Positions 49,326 to 58,495 are shown, numbered from the stretch's first letter. The stretch: 64,000 nucleotides of DNA from Polynucleobacter sp. AP-Latsch-80-C2 (GCF_018882185.1 NZ_JACVOY010000009.1:56239-120238), one strand, 5' to 3'. The notes: a model not told the origin generated them from the sequence alone. Program-made: numbers and translations.

Positions 49326-49606
49326 GCATTAATCAAAAAAGAATTGCCTTATTTGAAGAGGATCTACTTAAGGCATTTACTGTTAAGCATCTTCACATTG
49401 ATGATGAAAGTTACCTGCATGCAGGACATGCTGGCGCAGCCACCGGAGGCGGCCATTTTAAAGTGATCCTAGTTGCCCCAGAATTTGCTGGCTTAAACTT
49501 GGTGGCACGGCATCGGGCTATTTATGCCGCCTTAAATCAACATATCCCCACGGAAATTCACGCCCTAACAATATCTGCCCTTACTCCTGAAGAGTATTGG
49601 GCCTGA
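49322..49606 (+). CDS. BolA-family protein
   Basis: About 94 residues. HLHIDDESYLHAGHAGAATG, then GGHFKVILVAPEFAGLNLVA and RHRAIYAALNQHIPTEIHAL match BolA/YrbA domain proteins, which partner with monothiol glutaredoxins in Fe-S and stress regulation. GTG 49322 overlaps the yciB stop (GTGA) and gives the family N terminus; the frame further upstream lies within yciB. Confidence 0.9.
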   Translation: MSINQKRIALFEEDLLKAFTVKHLHIDDESYLHAGHAGAATGGGHFKVILVAPEFAGLNLVARHRAIYAALNQHIPTEIHALTISALTPEEYWA

Positions 49607-49661
49607 TAGTGTTTTAATATAGCTATAAATCCACATTTTTATCTTTATCAAAATCCAAATT

Positions 49662-50456
49662 ATGCTCAAGACTAGCCACATTATTCCCCTCAGTATTTTT
49701 AGTGCCTATCTCCTTTCTTGCAATGCTTTTGCGCAAAATGCGGCAATCGTTAATGGCAAACCCATTCCTAAGGCCCAGCTAGACAAGTTAGTGCAAAAAT
49801 CAAAGCAGCCAGATAGCCCCCAGGTTCGAGAGCAAGCGCGCGAGATGCTTGTGACACGTGAACTCATCTTGCAAGAAGCGGATAAGCGTGGAGTCATTCA
49901 AAAAGAATCCGTTAGAGATCAGTTGGAGCAATCTCGCATGGGTGTATTGATCGCTGCAGTTTTTGAGGATTATGTCGACAAAGAAGGCGTTGCAGAGTCT
50001 GATCTCAAAGCTGCTTACGAGTCCGTAAAGACTCAATACACCGGCAAGGAATATCACGTTGAACATATATTGGTAGAAAAAGAATCTGATGCCAAAGCCA
50101 TTACAGCACAATTAAAAGCCGGTGGAAACTTCGAAGAAATTGCAAAAGCGAAATCTAAGGATCCTGGCTCCGCTCCTAATGGTGGCGATTTAGGATGGGT
50201 TACCGATAAAGCTTTAGTCCCAGAATTTTCTAAAGCCATGGTTCAGCTAAAGAATGGTCAGGTAACCGATAAGCCTGTGAAGTCACAATTTGGCTGGCAC
50301 GTCATTAAGATGGTCGACGTACGCGATGTCAAAGCGCCGAGCATGGATGAAATCAAAGATCAGTTAAAGCAAATGATCATGTCAGATCAAAACTGGCAAA
50401 AAGCAAAATTCTCTGAAATGATGCAAAAGCTTCGCACAAAGGCGAAGATCCAGTAA
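49662..50456 (+). CDS. Periplasmic parvulin-type peptidyl-prolyl isomerase
   Basis: 264 residues. Signal peptide (SIFSAYLLSCNAFAQ) followed by a SurA-N-like region (AIVNGKPIPKAQLDKLVQKS) and one complete parvulin domain (about 133-225) with HILVEKESDAKAITAQLKAG, GGDLGWVTDKALVPEFSKAM and QFGWHVIKMVDVRD. PrsA/PpiC-like folding catalyst. Unlike the PpiD-like protein at 9.7 kb, it keeps the full isomerase module and might compensate for it. Last gene of the selO operon, convergent with MFS. Confidence 0.93.
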   Translation: MLKTSHIIPLSIFSAYLLSCNAFAQNAAIVNGKPIPKAQLDKLVQKSKQPDSPQVREQAREMLVTRELILQEADKRGVIQKESVRDQLEQSRMGVLIAAVFEDYVDKEGVAESDLKAAYESVKTQYTGKEYHVEHILVEKESDAKAITAQLKAGGNFEEIAKAKSKDPGSAPNGGDLGWVTDKALVPEFSKAMVQLKNGQVTDKPVKSQFGWHVIKMVDVRDVKAPSMDEIKDQLKQMIMSDQNWQKAKFSEMMQKLRTKAKIQ

Positions 50457-50468
50457 GTTTTCATAGAT

Positions 50469-51626
50469 TTATCTAGCGGGATAACGGCGAGGACGTAATT
50501 TCTGAATCGCCATTCCCGCTAGTCCACAGGCAAATGCCGAGACAACAAAGACGTCTCTAGGTTGCGAGGCTTCCCAAATCCAGCCCGCAAAAAGCCCGCC
50601 TAAAGTTCCACCAAATCCATATGAGACGGTTGCCATGAGTGCCTGCCCCCTTGCCTGCAATGGGCCTGTAAACCAACGCTGCAATAATTTAGTAGCGGCA
50701 CTATGATGGGCTGCAAAGGTTCCTGCATGTAAAAGCTGAGCAATAATCAATATTGCTGTAAATGGCAAAAACGCCATCAACGCAAATCGAATAACGCCAA
50801 TGCCAAATGATGCTTGGAGCACTACTTCAGGATCTACCCTGCTTAATACTTTGCTTTGGAAGTAGAAAAATAGGACTTCAGCAGAAACACCAAGAGCCCA
50901 AAAAAGGCCGATTTGCAATTTATCGTATCCAAGATTGGCTAAATAAAGTGAATAGAAAACATAGAGAGCAGCATGTGCAAATTGCATAAAGAACCCGGAT
51001 AGTAAAAACCACCGTACATCAGGATTAAACAAAACCACAAGAAGCTCGCCCTTGACCATCTTACGGCGCTCCATCTTTGGCTCATGCAATAAAAAAGTAA
51101 CTAACGCCAAAGTAATTAATACGACTGTTCCTACTAGTGGATAGAGTTCGATGCCTTTGCGCTGAAATAGTTCGCCAGCACAGAGCACCATGGCAATAAA
51201 TCCAATGGAGCCCCAGAGTCTCAAACGACCATAGCGCTTATCAAAGGAATTGTCTTTAAAGAGCGCATGAACGGTGGCGGACTCACCCAGTGGCATCAGG
51301 CTGCTTAAGATGGTGTGAAGCACAAACATCCAAATAAAGAATCCGATATAACTGTACAAAAAATAGATCGTTGTAAATACTAGGGCCGCAAGGCATGCAC
51401 AGAATCGAATAATTCCGATGCGATTAGATAAATAGTCAGAAAGCCACCCCCAGGAAAAAGGGCCAATAATTCGGGTGATTTGTAGCATTGACATTAGTAC
51501 AGCAATCTCAATAACTGAAAAACCTCGGTCTAAAAAAAATAGACTGGCATACGGCGAAACGAGCCCCACATAAGCAAAGTACAAAAAGAAAAAGGACCCG
51601 AAGGCCCAGCGAACCATTGTCGTCAT
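50469..51626 (-). CDS. MFS transporter, phenylpropionate permease (PPP)-like family
   Basis: 385 residues, about 12 hydrophobic segments. FGSFFFLYFAYVGLVSPYAS at the N terminus and FSWGWLSDYLSNRIGIIRFC after helix 2-3 match the MFS_1_like/HcaT group. The second half contains FQSKVLSRVDPEVVLQASFG and a gapped RGQALMATVSYGFGGTLGGL. Substrate unknown; similar transporters carry aromatic acids or nucleosides. Lies 14 bp after aroC on the minus strand and is probably cotranscribed. Confidence 0.85.
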   Translation of the reverse strand: MTTMVRWAFGSFFFLYFAYVGLVSPYASLFFLDRGFSVIEIAVLMSMLQITRIIGPFSWGWLSDYLSNRIGIIRFCACLAALVFTTIYFLYSYIGFFIWMFVLHTILSSLMPLGESATVHALFKDNSFDKRYGRLRLWGSIGFIAMVLCAGELFQRKGIELYPLVGTVVLITLALVTFLLHEPKMERRKMVKGELLVVLFNPDVRWFLLSGFFMQFAHAALYVFYSLYLANLGYDKLQIGLFWALGVSAEVLFFYFQSKVLSRVDPEVVLQASFGIGVIRFALMAFLPFTAILIIAQLLHAGTFAAHHSAATKLLQRWFTGPLQARGQALMATVSYGFGGTLGGLFAGWIWEASQPRDVFVVSAFACGLAGMAIQKLRPRRYPAR

Positions 51627-51640
51627 TTCAGTTGAAATCG

Positions 51641-52756
51641 TTAGTCAGTTTTGTTGCCAGGTCTTGCGGCAGGAATTGGCGCTACTGATAAAGAAACATC
51701 ACCGCATTGAGCGCGATGGCGTAATGCATGATCCATGAGCACTAGAGCAAGCATTGCTTCGGCAATGGGGGTTGCGCGAATACCGACACAAGGATCATGT
51801 CGCCCTTTTGTCTGCACACTAATTGGCTTGCCATCTAAGTCAATCGATTGCTTAGCAGTATGAATACTAGAAGTAGGTTTGATCGCTATTGAGACGAGGA
51901 TATCCTGCCCTGTACTGATGCCCCCTAAAGTTCCGCCAGCATTATTGCTTGCAAAGCCATTCGGGAAAAGTTCATCGCCATGTTCGCTACCGCGTTGAGC
52001 AACGGATTTAAATCCAGCGCCGATCTCAATGCCCTTAACGGCATTAATGCCCATCATGGCATGAGCGATATCCGCATCTAATTTATCAAAAAGCGGCTCA
52101 CCTAAGCCAATTGGGACATTACGAGCGCGCACTTCAATTCGCGCTCCACAGGAGTCCCCTGCTTTTCGCAATTCATCCATATAGGACTCAAGCTGGGGGA
52201 TGATTTCTGCGTTAGCAGCAAAAAAAGGATTTTGTTCAATTTGAGCAAGATCTTGAAATGGGATCTCGATTTCGCCAAGTTGACTCATGTAGCCATAAAA
52301 CTCTGTGCCATACTTTTCATGGAGCCATTTTTTTGCAATGGCGGCTGCAGCTACGACTGGAGCCGTGAGACGAGCGGATGAGCGGCCACCACCACGTGGA
52401 TCACGGAGCCCATACTTATGATGATAGGCATAGTCAGCATGACCAGGCCTGAAAGTTTGCAGAATATCGCCGTAGTCTTGGCTGCGATGATCCGTATTGC
52501 GAATAAGAAGACTAATTGGCGCGCCGGTGGTTTTACCCTCAAAGATTCCAGACAAGATCTCAACCTTGTCCTCTTCTTTGCGTTGAGTGACGTGTCGAGA
52601 GGTTCCTGGCTTACGGCGATCTAGATCAATCTGAAGATCGGCCTCTGAAAGTTGCATGCCCGGTGGGCAGCCATCAACCACGGCACCAATTGCTGGACCA
52701 TGGGACTCACCAAAGGTGGTGACGGTAAAAAGGAGGCCTAAAGTATTTCCTGACAT
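51641..52756 (-). CDS. aroC: Chorismate synthase
   Basis: Last step of the shikimate pathway; FMN-dependent elimination from EPSP. 371 residues with signatures [38 protein letters not shown] (with preceding DPRGG), and [22 protein letters not shown] on the minus strand (52763-52768) is 6 nt before the ATG. No other aro genes are near. Confidence 0.98.
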   Translation of the reverse strand: MSGNTLGLLFTVTTFGESHGPAIGAVVDGCPPGMQLSEADLQIDLDRRKPGTSRHVTQRKEEDKVEILSGIFEGKTTGAPISLLIRNTDHRSQDYGDILQTFRPGHADYAYHHKYGLRDPRGGGRSSARLTAPVVAAAAIAKKWLHEKYGTEFYGYMSQLGEIEIPFQDLAQIEQNPFFAANAEIIPQLESYMDELRKAGDSCGARIEVRARNVPIGLGEPLFDKLDADIAHAMMGINAVKGIEIGAGFKSVAQRGSEHGDELFPNGFASNNAGGTLGGISTGQDILVSIAIKPTSSIHTAKQSIDLDGKPISVQTKGRHDPCVGIRATPIAEAMLALVLMDHALRHRAQCGDVSLSVAPIPAARPGNKTD

Positions 52757-52799
52757 GTCGTCATTATGTCATTTGTCGCGAATTTCAGGCTAGAGCTGC

Positions 52800-53255
52800 T
52801 TAACTGGGGGCTTTTTCAGTATCTTCTGGCCAATCACGAATATAGGCCTTTAGCATGGTATTTTCGAAATCTTGGGCTTCCACGACGGATTTAGCAACGT
52901 CATAAAAAGAGATCACACCCATCAGCATTTTTTGGTCAACCACAGGAAGGTATCGAGCATGATCAACGAGCATCATCCGACGAACTTCATCAATTTCAGT
53001 TTCCATATTGCATGTCAGGGGTCTTAGATTCATGACAGACTGCACCTGCAAACCATCCAATTTTCCATGATGTTTGGCTAAGGCTGAAATGACCTCACGG
53101 AAAGTCAAAATCCCAACTAACTTGTCATACTCCATTACTACCAAGGAGCCAATGTCATGCTCACTCATGACCAGAACGGCAGTTTGCAATGCTGTCTCAG
53201 GAGCAACAGTAAATAATGTGCTGCCTTTAACGCGCAAAATGTCACGAACTTTCAT
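52800..53255 (-). CDS. Tandem CBS-domain protein
   Basis: 151 residues forming two CBS motifs: VAPETALQTAVLVMSEHDIGSL with VGILTFREVI, and RPLTCNMETEIDEVRRMMLV with MGVISFYDVAKSVV. CBS pairs bind adenine nucleotides and modulate partner proteins. GGAGACC precedes the ATG. A stand-alone regulator of unknown target; similar small CBS proteins are common in betaproteobacteria. Confidence 0.9.
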   Translation of the reverse strand: MKVRDILRVKGSTLFTVAPETALQTAVLVMSEHDIGSLVVMEYDKLVGILTFREVISALAKHHGKLDGLQVQSVMNLRPLTCNMETEIDEVRRMMLVDHARYLPVVDQKMLMGVISFYDVAKSVVEAQDFENTMLKAYIRDWPEDTEKAPS

Positions 53256-53333
53256 TTGGTCTCCGTAATTAATCCTTCTATGACTTCAATATATCCCTAA
53301 GACTTCTTTGAATCAAGGGTTAACGGACCCCAT

Positions 53334-54203
53334 TTAGTAACGAATAACCCTAATAACTCCAGACCGAATCCCTGGCAGATTAGATACTAGGACAGCCCCA
53401 GCAAGAGTAATCCACCATGTGAGGTAAATCCAAATAAGAGCCAATGGAAAAATGGCAAAGGCTCCGTACACCGTTTTATAGAACGCTGTATGCGTCAGAA
53501 AAAGAGCGAATCCAAATTTCATCATTTCAAATGTCAATGCAGCAAAAAACCCACCCGCAAAGGCATCTGACCAAAGAATTTTGGTGTACGGGAGAATTTT
53601 ATAAACCACTGCATATACGGCTATAGTCAAAAATATTGGAGCAATGGTGGCAACCAATTTAAACCCCAGAGAGACAGCTTTAATCCAGCCTTCTGAAGCG
53701 CTAAATAGGACTCCACTGAGATAGATGCCTAAGCCAAGCAAGATGGGTCCCAAAATAGTTGCTGCGCCATAAATCAAGAATTTTTTCTGCAATGGGCGTT
53801 TTTCTTTGATTTTGAATATTTGGTTGAAAGCCCCCTCAATAACGGCGAGGGTCATGATGGTGGTGACTACCAAACTCGCTAAGCCAATAAAGGTTAACCC
53901 CCTAGCCTTTGATGAAAACTGATCTAAGTAAACAAATACCTGTTGATTAATGCCGCCGGGCATATAGGTATCCAGTAACCAATAGCGAAAGGCGTTCTTA
54001 ATTTGAATGACGCTAGGCAAATAGCCAATTAAGATTGTGGCTAGCGTAACCATGGGCACCAAAGACAAAGTGGTTGTAAAGGCCAAACTAGCGGCAATTT
54101 GCTTTAGGTTTTGGCCACGGTTGCGGTCCCAGATCTCTTTACCAAGAGAGAGCCATAATTGGGGGTTACGAATAAGGCGCATCGCCGTATCATAAGAGAT
54201 CAT
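53334..54203 (-). CDS. YihY/BrkB-family inner-membrane protein
   Basis: About 289 residues with six hydrophobic segments. NLKQIAASLAFTTTLSLVPM after the N-terminal amphipathic part, WSDAFAGGFFAALTFEMMKF, and the C-terminal YGAFAIFPLALIWIYLTWWI with LAGAVLVSNLPG match the family. Possible starts are GTG 54215, ATG 54203 and ATG 54182. The ATG at 54203 abuts the wrbA-like ATG in the palindrome CATATG. Function of the family is unsettled; it is not an RNase despite old names. Confidence 0.88.
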   Translation of the reverse strand: MISYDTAMRLIRNPQLWLSLGKEIWDRNRGQNLKQIAASLAFTTTLSLVPMVTLATILIGYLPSVIQIKNAFRYWLLDTYMPGGINQQVFVYLDQFSSKARGLTFIGLASLVVTTIMTLAVIEGAFNQIFKIKEKRPLQKKFLIYGAATILGPILLGLGIYLSGVLFSASEGWIKAVSLGFKLVATIAPIFLTIAVYAVVYKILPYTKILWSDAFAGGFFAALTFEMMKFGFALFLTHTAFYKTVYGAFAIFPLALIWIYLTWWITLAGAVLVSNLPGIRSGVIRVIRY

Positions 54204-54806
54204 ATGAGCCAACACGATATTTTAGTTTTGTACTACTCCCGCTCTGGTGCAACCAGGGACTTAGCGCGCTGCATTGCCGAAGGCATAGAATCCGTACCCG
54301 GCATAAATGCCCGCCTTAGAACAGTTCCCCCCATTTCTGCCGTCAGCGAAGCAACAGAAGCTCCTGTTCCTGCCGAAGGGCCCCCTTATGCTGAATTAAG
54401 AGACCTTCAGGATTGCATTGGCCTAGCCCTGGGTTCGCCAACGCGCTTTGGAAATATGGCTGCCCCAATGAAATACTTTTGGGACTGTAGTTCCTCGGAG
54501 TGGTTGGCTGGTGCGCTGATTGGAAAGCCTGCTTGCGTTTTTACAAGCGCTGGCAGTATGCATGGCGGTCAAGAAAGCACCCTTCTCACGATGATGATTC
54601 CATTACTGCACCATGGAATGCTGATACTCGGCCTCCCCTATAGTGAGGCTGACCTGATGACTACAAAGACAGGCGGGAGTCCTTATGGTGTTAGTCACCA
54701 TGCTCATTCCCATGGTAATGAGGCGATTAGCCCTGAAGAGCAGCGTTTAGCGAAAGCTCAGGGTAAGCGTTTGGCTCAAACTGCATTACTTCTCAATCAA
54801 TCTTAA
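54204..54806 (+). CDS. wrbA: WrbA-family NAD(P)H:quinone oxidoreductase
   Basis: About 200 residues of flavodoxin-like fold: VLYYSRSGATRDLARCIAEG at the N terminus (FMN phosphate loop), LALGSPTRFGNMAAPMKYFW, CVFTSAGSMHGGQESTLLTM and GGSPYGVSHHAH. It reduces quinones by two electrons. An insertion-like loop PISAVSEATEAPVPAEGPPY lies after the first domain half, as in WrbA. The ATG at 54204 shares CATATG with the divergent YihY gene. First gene of a wrbA-DUF2069-oxidoreductase operon. Confidence 0.93.
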   Translation: MSQHDILVLYYSRSGATRDLARCIAEGIESVPGINARLRTVPPISAVSEATEAPVPAEGPPYAELRDLQDCIGLALGSPTRFGNMAAPMKYFWDCSSSEWLAGALIGKPACVFTSAGSMHGGQESTLLTMMIPLLHHGMLILGLPYSEADLMTTKTGGSPYGVSHHAHSHGNEAISPEEQRLAKAQGKRLAQTALLLNQS

Positions 54807-54823
54807 GAGCAGCCTATACGGAT

Positions 54824-55210
54824 ATGTACAAAAAGTGGCTTCAAAAAAATCCCTCTCAATTATTAGCCACAGCTGCTTTTATTGACCTGTTCATTCTTTG
54901 CGTTTGCTGGGAGTGGTTTATCTCGCCCTTACGCCCAGATGGATCATGGCTCATTTTGAAAGGTATACCCCTACTATTTGCTATCCCCGGCATCTGGAAA
55001 GGAAGGGTTTACACCATGCAGTGGGCCTCTATGATGATTCTCTTGTATGTAACTGAGGGATTAGTGCGCATCTTAGAGCCTGGGGCAAATTTTTGGCTCG
55101 CATTAATTGAAACAATTCTGGCAACTATTGGATTCGTTTGCTTGCTGATGTATCTCAAGCCCATAAAAAAAGAAGCGAAAGTCAAAAAGAAAATGCAGGT
55201 GGTGGAATGA
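54824..55210 (+). CDS. DUF2069 membrane protein
   Basis: 128 residues with four hydrophobic segments (LLATAAFIDLFILCVCWEWF; GSWLILKGIPLLFAIPGIW; YTMQWASMMILLYVTEGLV; FWLALIETILATIGFVCLLM) and a basic C-terminal tail KPIKKEAKVKKK. Segment LRPDGSWLILKGIPLLFA is typical of DUF2069 proteins, found beside wrbA in many proteobacteria. Function unknown. Its stop overlaps the next gene (ATGA). Confidence 0.88.
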   Translation: MYKKWLQKNPSQLLATAAFIDLFILCVCWEWFISPLRPDGSWLILKGIPLLFAIPGIWKGRVYTMQWASMMILLYVTEGLVRILEPGANFWLALIETILATIGFVCLLMYLKPIKKEAKVKKKMQVVE

Positions 55211-56625
55211 AATCAGGTCTCCTTTCGCAACTAGAGTCTGTATTGAATAAAAAATACATTCTGTCTGATGATGAATCTAAAGCTCCCTACCTTACAGATT
55301 GGCGTAAGCGTTATACCGGTAAAGCTCTTGCAGTTGTTCTACCTGCTAATGCAAATGAGGTAGCGCAAATTATGAAGATCTGTGCAGCTACAAGTACTGC
55401 CGTTATTCCGCAGGGAGGCCACACCGGCTTTTGTGGAGGAGCTACTCCAGACTCTAGTGGCAATCAAATCATTATCAATCTCAAACGTATGAATCAAGTC
55501 CGTGAGATTGATATTGCCAATCAAACCATCAGTCTTGAGGCAGGCTGTATCTTGCAAGTAGTGCAAGAAAAAGCTGCTGAGCAAGGTTTTTTATTTCCAC
55601 TGAGTCTAGGTGCTGAGGGTAGCTGCATGATTGGCGGTAACTTAGCAACAAATGCAGGCGGTACCAATGTCCTGCGTTATGGCAATACCCGAGATTTATG
55701 TCTTGGCTTGGAAGTAGTCACGGCCCAAGGCGAGATATGGAATGGCATGAAGGGTTTACGCAAAGACAATACCGGTTATGACTTGCGCGATTTATTTGTA
55801 GGCTCAGAAGGTACTCTTGGAATTATTACTGCTGCAGTCATGAAGTTATATCCATTGCCGATTTCACAATGGACCACACTGGTTGCCACTCAAGATATTG
55901 CCTCCACCATTGCCCTCCTAAATTTATTTCAGAAACGCGCTACCTCCCTACTCACCGGTTTTGAAATGATGACTTCGGAATCATTGGCGCTGAACCAAAA
56001 ACATTTCCCCCACATGGCAAACCCATTACAGGGAAATCCCCCCAACACAATTTTGATTGAGCTCTCCGATCACGAGAGTGAAGAGCATGTAAAGCAGTTG
56101 CTTGAAACGATTCTTGAAGAGGCGTTTGAATCGGGATTAATATCCGATGCCGTCATCGCTACCAATCTGAGTCAGGCTAATAGCTTTTGGCAAATGCGTG
56201 AACACATTACTCTGGCGCAAGCGGAGGAAGGTGCTAATTTAAAACACGATATTACTATCCCCCTTTCAGCTTTGGATGACTTTATTAGCCAAACCGATGC
56301 TCTCCTCAGGGCACGCTACCCCGGAGTTCGAATAATCAATTTTGGGCATTTGGGCGATGGCAACCTTCACTACAACATTGCGCCCCCTCCAGGAATTGAC
56401 TTTAAGGCCTTTAATTTGGCCAATGAAAAGCCGGTTCATGAGCTGGTCTATGCCCAAGTTGAGCGCTGTAAGGGCTCTATTTCAGCAGAACATGGGGTTG
56501 GGCAGCTCAAATTAGATGGCTTAAGGGCTCATAAGGGAGAAGTAGCTCACGACCTCATGAAGGCCATTAAAAAGGCTCTAGACCCGCAAAATATCCTGAA
56601 CCCCCATAAAGTGGTCTCAATTTAA
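55207..56625 (+). CDS. FAD-binding oxidoreductase, D-2-hydroxyacid dehydrogenase (GlcD/Dld-like)
   Basis: About 472 residues of the VAO/GlcD superfamily. The FAD-binding PQGGHTGFCGGATPDSSGNQ, GGNLATNAGGTNVLRYGNTR and DNTGYDLRDLFVGSEGTLGI segments are followed by a C-terminal cap domain with INFGHLGDGNLHYNIAPPPG and SAEHGVGQLK. Members oxidise D-lactate, D-2-hydroxyglutarate or glycolate. ATG 55207 overlaps the DUF2069 stop (ATGA), so the shorter start is preferred. Substrate cannot be decided. Confidence 0.92.
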   Translation: MKSGLLSQLESVLNKKYILSDDESKAPYLTDWRKRYTGKALAVVLPANANEVAQIMKICAATSTAVIPQGGHTGFCGGATPDSSGNQIIINLKRMNQVREIDIANQTISLEAGCILQVVQEKAAEQGFLFPLSLGAEGSCMIGGNLATNAGGTNVLRYGNTRDLCLGLEVVTAQGEIWNGMKGLRKDNTGYDLRDLFVGSEGTLGIITAAVMKLYPLPISQWTTLVATQDIASTIALLNLFQKRATSLLTGFEMMTSESLALNQKHFPHMANPLQGNPPNTILIELSDHESEEHVKQLLETILEEAFESGLISDAVIATNLSQANSFWQMREHITLAQAEEGANLKHDITIPLSALDDFISQTDALLRARYPGVRIINFGHLGDGNLHYNIAPPPGIDFKAFNLANEKPVHELVYAQVERCKGSISAEHGVGQLKLDGLRAHKGEVAHDLMKAIKKALDPQNILNPHKVVSI

Positions 56626-56704
56626 GAATTTTTGTTAAATATTTTGTATTTCCTGTCATCTCAAGCCAATTGAATTGCGTTGTATGGACATGGAGGTGAC
56701 ATAT

Positions 56705-56893
56705 ATGTCTACAAGACTCAAACGTTGGGCCCGTGCAATTCAACAAATCGACCTTTCAAAGCGCGCTGATCCTGAGGTAGCCATTGGCTATTTGGATAGC
56801 AAGTACCGCGATATTGCTTGGAGATATATTCGAATCCTAGGCTTTGAACGAACCATCAGCTTCATGGCTAGCAACAATTTCCACCCAGAATAA
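56705..56893 (+). CDS. Small conserved-looking hypothetical protein
   Basis: 62 residues, basic and helical (STRLKRWARAIQQIDLSKRA, DSKYRDIAWRYIRILGFERT). A strong GGAGGTGA at 56692-56699 precedes ATG 56705, and an efficient terminator follows 8 bp after the stop, so this is a monocistronic gene of real appearance. No family recognised. The next upstream in-frame ATG (56675) lacks a Shine-Dalgarno. Confidence 0.7.
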   Translation: MSTRLKRWARAIQQIDLSKRADPEVAIGYLDSKYRDIAWRYIRILGFERTISFMASNNFHPE

Positions 56894-56900
56894 TGCTTGA

Positions 56901-56935
56901 AAAACCCTAAATAATTGATTTATTTAGGGTTTTTT
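56901..56935 (+). terminator. Rho-independent terminator
   Basis: AAAACCCTAAATAA-TTGA-TTTATTTAGGGTTTTTT: a 14-bp stem with a 4-nt loop and T-run, directly after the small protein gene. The A-run on the other side could make it bidirectional. Confidence 0.92.
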
Positions 56936-57432
56936 GCTTCTTTACTCTAAAAACCTAGGTTGCCAAGAGAATTGCAGTCAGAGCTCAACCGATATCGATG
57001 AACAAAAAGCCATCGTTGACTTTTCTGATGTGTAGAAATAGCTAAAAATTGCTGAAACAGGCAAGAGCAGCATTCCTGAGACTAGCTTGAACCAGTCATA
57101 CGTAGCACTCTGCTTCCCAGCAGGCGTAGGCTCCACAACTGAATAATCCCCCAAGCTCACTAGGCAACTCTTTTAGGTTCATTGCCAATAGCATGGCATT
57201 CAGGGATTTAGCATCTCAATAGCAAAATTATTGACTGGGCCAATAAGGCCGTTCAGCCAAACAGTCCGAGCCTAGTGAGAAAAGAGTATCAAACATTCCC
57301 AATCAATCTGGCACCGTTCTTTGGACATAAATAAGTTATCCAAACTGTCACAATCACTTGATCCAGTTGAAAAGAACTCGTAGGATCAAAGAGTTGGAGT
57401 CAAAATCCTACAACTTACCATCGGAGAGAAGA
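56936..57432. other. Gap of about 500 bp with little content
   Basis: Between the terminator and the histone-like gene only one weak minus-strand reading frame (56978-57160) was found. No tRNA, repeat or clear promoter was recognised; the last 60 bp carry the leader of the histone-like gene with GGAGAGAA at 57422-57429. The rest looks like plain intergenic or decayed sequence. Confidence 0.5.
56978..57160 (-). CDS. Possible small membrane protein (low confidence)
   Basis: 60 codons from GTG 57160. One hydrophobic segment (WFKLVSGMLLLPVSAIFSYF) after a short polar N terminus. No Shine-Dalgarno of note and an in-frame stop 15 nt upstream. Amino acid composition looks protein-like, but there is no second line of support. 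Confidence 0.25.
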   Translation of the reverse strand: MSLGDYSVVEPTPAGKQSATYDWFKLVSGMLLLPVSAIFSYFYTSEKSTMAFCSSISVEL

Positions 57433-57702
57433 ATGAGTCAAAAGAAATTGGTTAAAGAGTTAATGAAGAAGCTAGATAAGCTTGAGTCAGATAGAGAAAA
57501 ACTGATTGATAAACTTGCTAAGGCTCTGGATAAGTTAGAGAAGAAAGTGGCCCAAAAGACTGCCACAAAAACCCCGGCCAAAAAAGCAACGGCAAAGAAA
57601 GCTCCCGCTAAAAAAGTTGCGCGCAAGAAGACTGCCTCCAAGAAAGTTGCGACTAAGCAAGTACCCTCAGCACCCACTCAAACTCCAGTAACTGGTAGCT
57701 AA
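57433..57702 (+). CDS. Histone H1-like lysine/alanine-rich protein
   Basis: 89 residues: an N-terminal charged coiled-coil half (KKLVKELMKKLDKLESDREK, residues 4-23, LDKLEKKV) and a C-terminal tail of PAKKA/AKKAPAKKVARKK repeats (about 45-75) like eukaryotic H1 and bacterial AlgP/HctB-type proteins. It should bind DNA or other polyanions non-specifically. ATG 57433 follows GGAGAGAA; the frame upstream to 57358 is less likely. Only 6 bp separate it from the polyphosphate kinase gene. Confidence 0.78.
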   Translation: MSQKKLVKELMKKLDKLESDREKLIDKLAKALDKLEKKVAQKTATKTPAKKATAKKAPAKKVARKKTASKKVATKQVPSAPTQTPVTGS

Positions 57703-57708
57703 TTACCC

Positions 57709-58491
57709 ATGGGTAAAAAATCACAGCCAAGCAATCATGATAATGACTATGATGCAAAGCTACGACTTCTACAAATTGAACTTGTAAAACTTCAGCGCCA
57801 AATCATTTCAAGCGGATCTCGACTCTTAATTATCCTTGAGGGTCGCGATACTGCCGGCAAGGATGGGACGATTAAAAGCATCGTCGCGCACTTAAGTCCC
57901 CGAGAGAGCCATGTTGTTGCGCTGAGTAAGCCAACTGAACGCGAGGAAGGCGAATGGTATTTTCAGCGCTATATAGCGGAGCTACCATCATCTGGAGAAA
58001 TCGTTATATTTAACCGCAGCTGGTACAACCGGGCTGGAGTTGAAAAGGTCATGGGCTTTTGTACCGATACCCAATACAAGCAATTTATTGATACGGTAAA
58101 TGAATTCGAAAGCTTAATCATTGGTTCTGGAATTCAATTATTTAAATACTATTTAGACATTAATAAAGCTGAACAAGCGGCTCGCCTAAAATCTCGCGAA
58201 ACAGATCCTCTCAAGCAATGGAAAATTAGCCCAATTGATGAGCAAGCTCAAAAGAAATGGAATGACTATAGTCAGGCTCGAGATGTAATGCTTAAAAAGA
58301 CTAGTTCGAAAGCAGCACCTTGGACAGTCATCGATGCTAACGATAAAAAATCAACGCACTTAAACTTGATCCGAGACCTTCTATCAAGGATTAAATACCC
58401 CGGTCGCGATACAAATTTATTAACTATCGATTCAAATGTGGTGATGCCTTGTCCGCCACTGGGAAAAAAATTACCAAAGCTAGCACCTTAA
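57709..58491 (+). CDS. ppk2: Polyphosphate kinase 2 family protein
   Basis: 260 residues with P-loop IILEGRDTAGKDGTIKSIVA, lid LSPRESHVVALSKPTEREEG, and the Walker-B/lid region EIVIFNRSWYNRAGVEKVMG. PPK2 enzymes use polyphosphate to phosphorylate nucleoside mono- or diphosphates, or run in reverse. The single-domain size and the FNRSWYNR motif fit PPK2 class I. It lies 6 bp after the H1-like gene, suggesting one operon. Convergent with the dehalogenase homologue. Confidence 0.94.
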   Translation: MGKKSQPSNHDNDYDAKLRLLQIELVKLQRQIISSGSRLLIILEGRDTAGKDGTIKSIVAHLSPRESHVVALSKPTEREEGEWYFQRYIAELPSSGEIVIFNRSWYNRAGVEKVMGFCTDTQYKQFIDTVNEFESLIIGSGIQLFKYYLDINKAEQAARLKSRETDPLKQWKISPIDEQAQKKWNDYSQARDVMLKKTSSKAAPWTVIDANDKKSTHLNLIRDLLSRIKYPGRDTNLLTIDSNVVMPCPPLGKKLPKLAP

Positions 58492-58495
58492 ATTT

